A DNA stretch of 64,000 nt from assembly GCF_012927125.1 (NCBI RefSeq), contig NZ_JABBFZ010000004.1:362477-426476 (forward strand), in the 5' to 3' direction. The stretch is from Paraburkholderia antibiotica. Lineage in GTDB: Bacteria; Pseudomonadota; Gammaproteobacteria; Burkholderiales; Burkholderiaceae. The notes beneath the pieces were generated by a model. The model made no database searches. It saw only the letters and a program-made list of their open reading frames with translations, and was not told where the DNA came from. The first letter of the stretch is position 1; every line of letters starts with the position of its first letter. This document shows, piece after piece, positions 60,819 through 64,000 of this stretch. Position numbers and translations under genes: made by a program.

Positions 60819-61382
60819 TCAATTTCCCGTGTCGGTCTGTGGTATCGCTAATTTGTACGTTGATCCATGCGCCGCAGGCTTCGAGACCTTCGCGGTCAGC
60901 GTCTTCGTCTTCGATTGGCCGCCCGGCGTGGTGATCGTTTGGTGGAGTGTGATGTTCACGTCGCCCAGCGACTCAGCGATGCCCGAGCGGATATCGCCTT
61001 CCTTGCCCTTGTCGGCTGGCCGTTCGATCTTGTCGCTGAAGACACGCGCCGCATCCTTGCCGCTGGAGGCCCAAAACGCTTTGCCGGGGCCCGCCTCTTC
61101 GCCGCCAGCCTGCATCGAGCGGTACATGTATTCGAGCTGCTCTGACGCACTAGACCCGCGGATATCCCTGCCCATCACCTTGCGGAAGTCGGCCTGGCGA
61201 TCAGCGTGAAATTGGAAGAGCCCGTATGCTTTGCCGTTGTCGCCGACGGCTCCCGGGTTCATCCCGCTTTCCCTGATTGCGCTCGCAATGATCGCGGCTG
61301 CGTGCGCCTTATCGACGCCCATGCCCTGAACCTGAGCCATGCCGCTCTGCACGTCGTCGCGCACGCTGTACGCGCCCCCCAC
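60819..61382 (-). CDS. Phage tail lysozyme-domain protein, probably N-terminally incomplete
   Basis: 187 residues from a GTG. The frame has no ATG start; it is open upstream to a TAG at about 61430 and reads plausibly as protein (AITTILAAVAAGETYGATVGGAYSVR). A lysozyme-like segment is at ~25-90 (AAAIIASAIRESGMNPGAVGDNGKAYGLFQFHADRQADF), as in phage tail-tip lysozymes and related muramidases. The C-terminus is a beta-rich, positively charged tail. It looks like part of a bigger phage protein, or a remnant. Phage origin is inferred from the domain and neighbours. Confidence 0.6.
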   Translation of the reverse strand: MGGAYSVRDDVQSGMAQVQGMGVDKAHAAAIIASAIRESGMNPGAVGDNGKAYGLFQFHADRQADFRKVMGRDIRGSSASEQLEYMYRSMQAGGEEAGPGKAFWASSGKDAARVFSDKIERPADKGKEGDIRSGIAESLGDVNITLHQTITTPGGQSKTKTLTAKVSKPAAHGSTYKLAIPQTDTGN

Positions 61383-61671
61383 GGTTGCGCCGTAGGTCTC
61401 TCCAGCCGCAACCGCCGCTAGTATGGTTGTGATCGCTTCCTATCCATGGAGGCGACCACACCAGTACGACTCTGACTTCGCGCGCTGCCCTCCCCGGGGT
61501 CGCGCGCTTTTTTGTGCAAGCTGGCTGTCGATTCGGGTGCGGTTTGCGCCGTGCCAGCCTCTGTTGACGGTGGGCCGGTAATCCTTGAAGCAGATTCGGC
61601 CGTAACCGGACGCCCGACGCCACCGGCTAGACCGTGGGCACGCTCCTTTTACCTACTTTCCGAGAATCAGA

Positions 61672-62109
61672 ATGGAAATTCAACCGTACCTTTTCTTTAA
61701 CGGCCGATGCGAAGAAGCCATCAGCTTTTATTGTGATGCGCTTGGCGCCAAGGAACTGCTGAAGATGCGCTTCCGTGATGCGCCCCAAGGTTCGCCGGTG
61801 CCCTCGGAAACCATGGACAAGATCATGCACGCGACTCTCGCGATCGGCAAAACGCATGTGCTTATGTCCGATGGTGATTGCAGCACGGGTAATTCGGCGC
61901 ACTCCGGCTTCAGTCTTTCAGTGACGGCGGATGATCTGGCATCAGCCGAGAAGTTCTTCAATGCCTTGGCGATGGGCGGCCAGGTCACAATGCCGTTGCA
62001 GAAAACGTTCTGGACGGCCGGTTTTGGAATGCTGGTAGACCGGTTTGGCGTGCCGTGGATGGTCAACGTGCAGCATGAGGGTGAGCCACCGGCTTGCGCA
62101 CAAGATTAA
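61672..62109 (+). CDS. PhnB-like VOC-family protein
   Basis: 145 residues. A glyoxalase/bleomycin-resistance type VOC fold with two beta-alpha-beta-beta-beta repeats; FFNGRCEEAISFYCDALGAKEL and DRFGVPWMVNVQ resemble the PhnB/YjdN family whose exact function is unclear. ATG with AGAAT upstream. Located between the phage fragment and a DUF3761-like gene. Confidence 0.82.
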   Translation: MEIQPYLFFNGRCEEAISFYCDALGAKELLKMRFRDAPQGSPVPSETMDKIMHATLAIGKTHVLMSDGDCSTGNSAHSGFSLSVTADDLASAEKFFNALAMGGQVTMPLQKTFWTAGFGMLVDRFGVPWMVNVQHEGEPPACAQD

Positions 62110-62279
62110 CCCGAACGGCGACTTGTAGCCTGAAACGCTTCGCATGTATTGCGTCGGGCGCCAGTCGGCCATCAAGAAAATGGCGCCCAAGTTTCGTCAT
62201 TCTCGGCAAATGACGGAACCCAGAAAGCCCTGACCGCCACGCTCGGTTCGGGGCTTTCGCCGTTTTGAGGTACAGAAAC

Positions 62280-62303
62280 AAAAAAAACCGCCCGAAGGCG
62301 GTT
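62280..62303 (-). terminator. Intrinsic terminator after the DUF3761-like gene
   Basis: aaaccgcc-cgaa-ggcggttt stem (62284-62291 with 62296-62303); A-run on the left gives a U-run on the minus strand. It lies ~120 bases downstream of the stop at 62422, and could also serve the plus-strand VOC gene. Confidence 0.78.
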
Positions 62304-62421
62304 TCAGATATTCGAGCGGGTTACCCCTTACGGCGTGCCAGTTCAGACGCCGCCGTACTCAAGATGTCGGTACACGGTCGCTGCCGTCACCGTCTCCTCA
62401 CTAGGGCACAGTAAGACAGTA

Positions 62422-62886
62422 CTAGGAGCAGGTCTTGCCGTGTGCCGCATGGTCGCCAGCGGTCTTGGCTGCGGCTTCGGACATGTACTGTCCCTGCTTC
62501 GTTTTGCCGTAGACCGGGTCGCCGGAGCAGTGATACACCTTGGTCTTCGTATTGACCCACACCTGGCCGGAACCGCCGCCCGATGCCACGGGCGTGGTCG
62601 ACGCGGTGACAGTGGGAGCCACGGCAGCTGCAGTAGTTGATGCGCCTGTCACGATGGCAGCACTCGACGGACTTGCCGTGGCCGCGCCGCTAACGGTCGC
62701 GCCAAACCACGTCTTGACACCCTTGTGACCCTTGCAGGCAGTTTTTTTAATCGCGCTGGAGCTGAACGAGCCGTCCTTGCACAACGCGGTAGTGCCCGCC
62801 GGTGCGCTGGCGGGTACTTGGGCGAAGCTGCTCAGCGACGCGAACAGGCCAGCCACGAGTACAGCTGGAATTGCAGACTTTTTCAT
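62422..62886 (-). CDS. Secreted DUF3761-like protein
   Basis: 154 residues. A clear Sec signal peptide ends near SFA-QV (~23). The N-terminal mature domain TTALCKDGSFSSSAIKKTACKGHKGVKTWFG is the DUF3761 signature (paired Cys, GHKGV). A Ala/Thr/Ser-rich linker (~65-105) leads to a second Cys-containing domain (VWVNTKTKVYHCSGDPVYGKTKQGQYMSEAAA). Function unknown. It lies 82 bases downstream of a 47-residue His-rich exported peptide gene on the same strand. Confidence 0.82.
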   Translation of the reverse strand: MKKSAIPAVLVAGLFASLSSFAQVPASAPAGTTALCKDGSFSSSAIKKTACKGHKGVKTWFGATVSGAATASPSSAAIVTGASTTAAAVAPTVTASTTPVASGGGSGQVWVNTKTKVYHCSGDPVYGKTKQGQYMSEAAAKTAGDHAAHGKTCS

Positions 62887-62968
62887 GAACGATCCGTTTT
62901 TTTTGAGGATTGATGCTGGCCGCCCGTTGACTGGTTAGTGGGCTCACCGCTCACACAGAAGCGCGTGG

Positions 62969-63112
62969 TCAGCGCACCCAGTGACAGACACGATGATGAT
63001 GGTCCCAGTGGCACACCTGGTGCGGATGAGCCTGCGCCATCCCGGGCGCCAGGGCCGCAAAGGCGGCGGCCGTAACCACACTCACAAATAGCAGGGCTTT
63101 CGCTTTCTTCAT
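62969..63112 (-). CDS. 47-residue secreted His-rich peptide
   Basis: Encodes MKKAKALLFVSVVTAAAFAA... with a Sec signal peptide cleaving around AQA-HP, leaving a ~19-residue mature peptide with seven His, two Cys and two Trp (HPHQVCHWDHHHRVCHWVR). GGAGAAG lies seven bases before the ATG. It is too short for usual gene callers. Metal binding is a reasonable guess from composition, but not shown. Followed by the DUF3761-like gene. Confidence 0.6.
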   Translation of the reverse strand: MKKAKALLFVSVVTAAAFAALAPGMAQAHPHQVCHWDHHHRVCHWVR

Positions 63113-63193
63113 CTAGCTTCTCCAGTTCACGATCGTTGCGATCGTTGTCGTGACGATTGTCGCTGTCGCTCTTGCATACACGGCCTGCTCGCA

Positions 63194-63229
63194 CAAAAAA
63201 GCGCGCCGAACAGGGGGAGTCGGCGCGCT
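63194..63229 (-). terminator. Intrinsic terminator after the small phage-like genes
   Basis: agcgcgccga / tcggcgcgct (63200-63209 with 63220-63229) with A6 on the left; on the minus strand this gives a GC stem and U-run just downstream of the genes at 63312-63707. Confidence 0.82.
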
Positions 63230-63311
63230 GGGTCGCTGCGAGAGGCCACGCTTTTGTAGCGCAGCAAGGTCAATGCTAGGCTGATTCAGTGAACGCCAAT
63301 GTCAATGGTTG

Positions 63312-63474
63312 TCAAACGATTTCGAGCGTGCCGACGATCTTGCGAGCCTCACTGTCGGCGACGCCATCGCACAGAAGCTCCACGAGGCAAGCGGTCCTGT
63401 ACGCGCTCGCCTTTAGCGCAATCCTGTTTACCACCGAATTCCTTGCCGTCTTCGGCGCGGTAGATGATTTTCAT
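63312..63474 (-). pseudogene. Small phage-like protein, probably frameshifted
   Basis: The ATG overlaps the stop of the gene upstream (ATGA). The first frame encodes MKIIYRAEDGKEF... and stops after 41 residues at 63349, but a neighbouring frame continues with a protein-like LVELLCDGVADSEARKIVGT to a stop at 63312, just ahead of a terminator. A one-base indel is the simplest explanation. Function unknown. Confidence 0.4.
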
Positions 63475-63707
63475 TGCTGCGGGTTCCGGCAGACTGCATA
63501 CGCGAGTTCAGCAACATCGCGCGGATTTACGCCATGCGCGACAAGCTGCCATCCAGCGGCGATATTTTCTGCGGCATCGGGGCCGGTCTTATTCACGGAA
63601 TTAAGAGTTTGTTGAAGCGACATGCCACGGCTTGCAGCCGTCGCACCGATCACCTGATCCGCTGCAATTTTTGCGCAGGCATGGGACTTAGCATCCGTTG
63701 CAGCCAT
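63471..63707 (-). CDS. Small phage-like protein of unknown function
   Basis: 78 residues (MAATDAKSHACAKIAADQVIG...), helical, no membrane segment. Its stop overlaps the start of the next ORF by ATGA, which suggests an operon. The insertion sequence begins eight bases upstream of its ATG, so its original promoter has probably been cut off. Confidence 0.5.
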   Translation of the reverse strand: MAATDAKSHACAKIAADQVIGATAASRGMSLQQTLNSVNKTGPDAAENIAAGWQLVAHGVNPRDVAELAYAVCRNPQQ

Positions 63708-63714
63708 GTTGTAG

Positions 63715-64000
63715 TGGTCTAATCTCCCCGGACACCAATTTGGGCGAGAATACTCGCCATGAAGAGGTGTCTGATGAGCAAGCAACGTCGTACGTTTTCC
63801 CCTGAGTTCAAGCGCAGTGCTGCGTCTCTGGTCCTCGACCAGAGCTATAGCCACATCGATGCCAGCCGGTCGGTCGGCGTTGCGGAATCGGTTCTGCGTC
63901 GCTGGGTTCAACAATTGCACCAGGAACGCCACGGCATCACGCCTCAGAGTCCTGCAATGACGCCAGAGCAGCAGCGCATCCAGGAGCTGGAAGCGCGGGT
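63715..64000 (+). mobile_element. IS3-family insertion sequence, left end (cut by window edge)
   Basis: Begins near tggtctaatctccccggaca (63715 on), a plausible left terminal repeat with the IS3-type TG end, about 45 bases before a transposase orfA. The right end lies beyond the window, so length and target duplication cannot be checked. Confidence 0.75.
63774..64000 (+). CDS. IS3-family transposase OrfA, N-terminal part
   Basis: At least 75 residues, MSKQRRTFSPEFKRSAASLV..., with the HTH (SHIDASRSVGVAESVLRRWVQQL) typical of OrfA. An in-frame ATG 15 bases upstream (63759) could be the start. In this family OrfA and OrfB are joined by -1 frameshifting; OrfB is outside the window. Confidence 0.85.
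   Translation, partial: MSKQRRTFSPEFKRSAASLVLDQSYSHIDASRSVGVAESVLRRWVQQLHQERHGITPQSPAMTPEQQRIQELEAR

Noticed and set aside
63289..63615. A 108-codon plus-strand ORF
   Set aside because: Antisense to the coupled minus-strand small genes, no SD and a biased composition.

Overview
The window is about 51 kb of core chromosome from a high-GC betaproteobacterium, followed by about 12.7 kb of accessory DNA. Gene order (tig-clpP-clpX-lon, ispD-ispF, a bktB-sugar kinase-rimO run), protein sequences and codon usage all point to Burkholderia sensu lato, most likely Paraburkholderia. This is recognition from memory of family sequences, not a database result.

Core part, left to right. The trigger factor/Clp/Lon proteostasis cluster (1-4455, minus strand; lon is cut by the window edge). 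Glycerate kinase, a MarR regulator and a small conserved protein. A tRNA-Leu(UAG). A squalene/phytoene-synthase-like protein. A DUF1501/DUF1800 pair of exported proteins of unknown role. An OmpR/EnvZ-type two-component system. A peroxiredoxin. ispF and ispD of the MEP isoprenoid pathway. The repair coupling factor mfd, argE and a threonine-dehydratase-like enzyme. mscL. A three-gene phosphorelay (CHASE3-like kinase, stand-alone receiver, hybrid kinase) with no DNA-binding output. An AsmA-family protein translationally coupled to a 41-residue membrane peptide. A FetAB-type ABC exporter. A quinone-oxidoreductase-like enzyme with a divergent LysR regulator. The two-gene bacterial NHEJ system (ku, ligD). 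A cytochrome P450 whose 3' end lies in a heptanucleotide tandem repeat. serB. Small membrane proteins in overlapping frames. A cystathionine beta-lyase-like enzyme. Finally bktB, a 2-keto-3-deoxygluconate-type sugar kinase and rimO.

Accessory part (about 51.29 kb to the right edge). Fifteen bases from the rimO start, and divergent from it, lies a large serine recombinase gene broken by a single-base frameshift. The first codons of rimO look foreign, which suggests that integration happened inside the 5' end of rimO and that the element supplied a new start. Rightward come a small unknown protein, a SAM methyltransferase, a DHA2-type drug exporter with a divergent LysR regulator, and an exported glycoside hydrolase under an AT-rich leader. 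Next are two diverged copies of a 142-148 bp inverted-repeat element (MITE-like), a GNAT acetyltransferase, a phage tail-lysozyme fragment and a PhnB-like VOC protein. A pair of small Sec-exported proteins (one DUF3761-like, one His-rich, 47 residues), decayed phage-like small genes, and the left end of an IS3-family insertion sequence that runs off the window complete it. No second island boundary is visible, so the right junction probably lies outside.

Most genes are ordinary housekeeping. The places that repay a second look are the rimO/recombinase junction, the MITE-like pair, the coupled small ORFs, the receiver-only phosphorelay with its repeated 10-mer, and the tandem repeat at the P450 stop codon.
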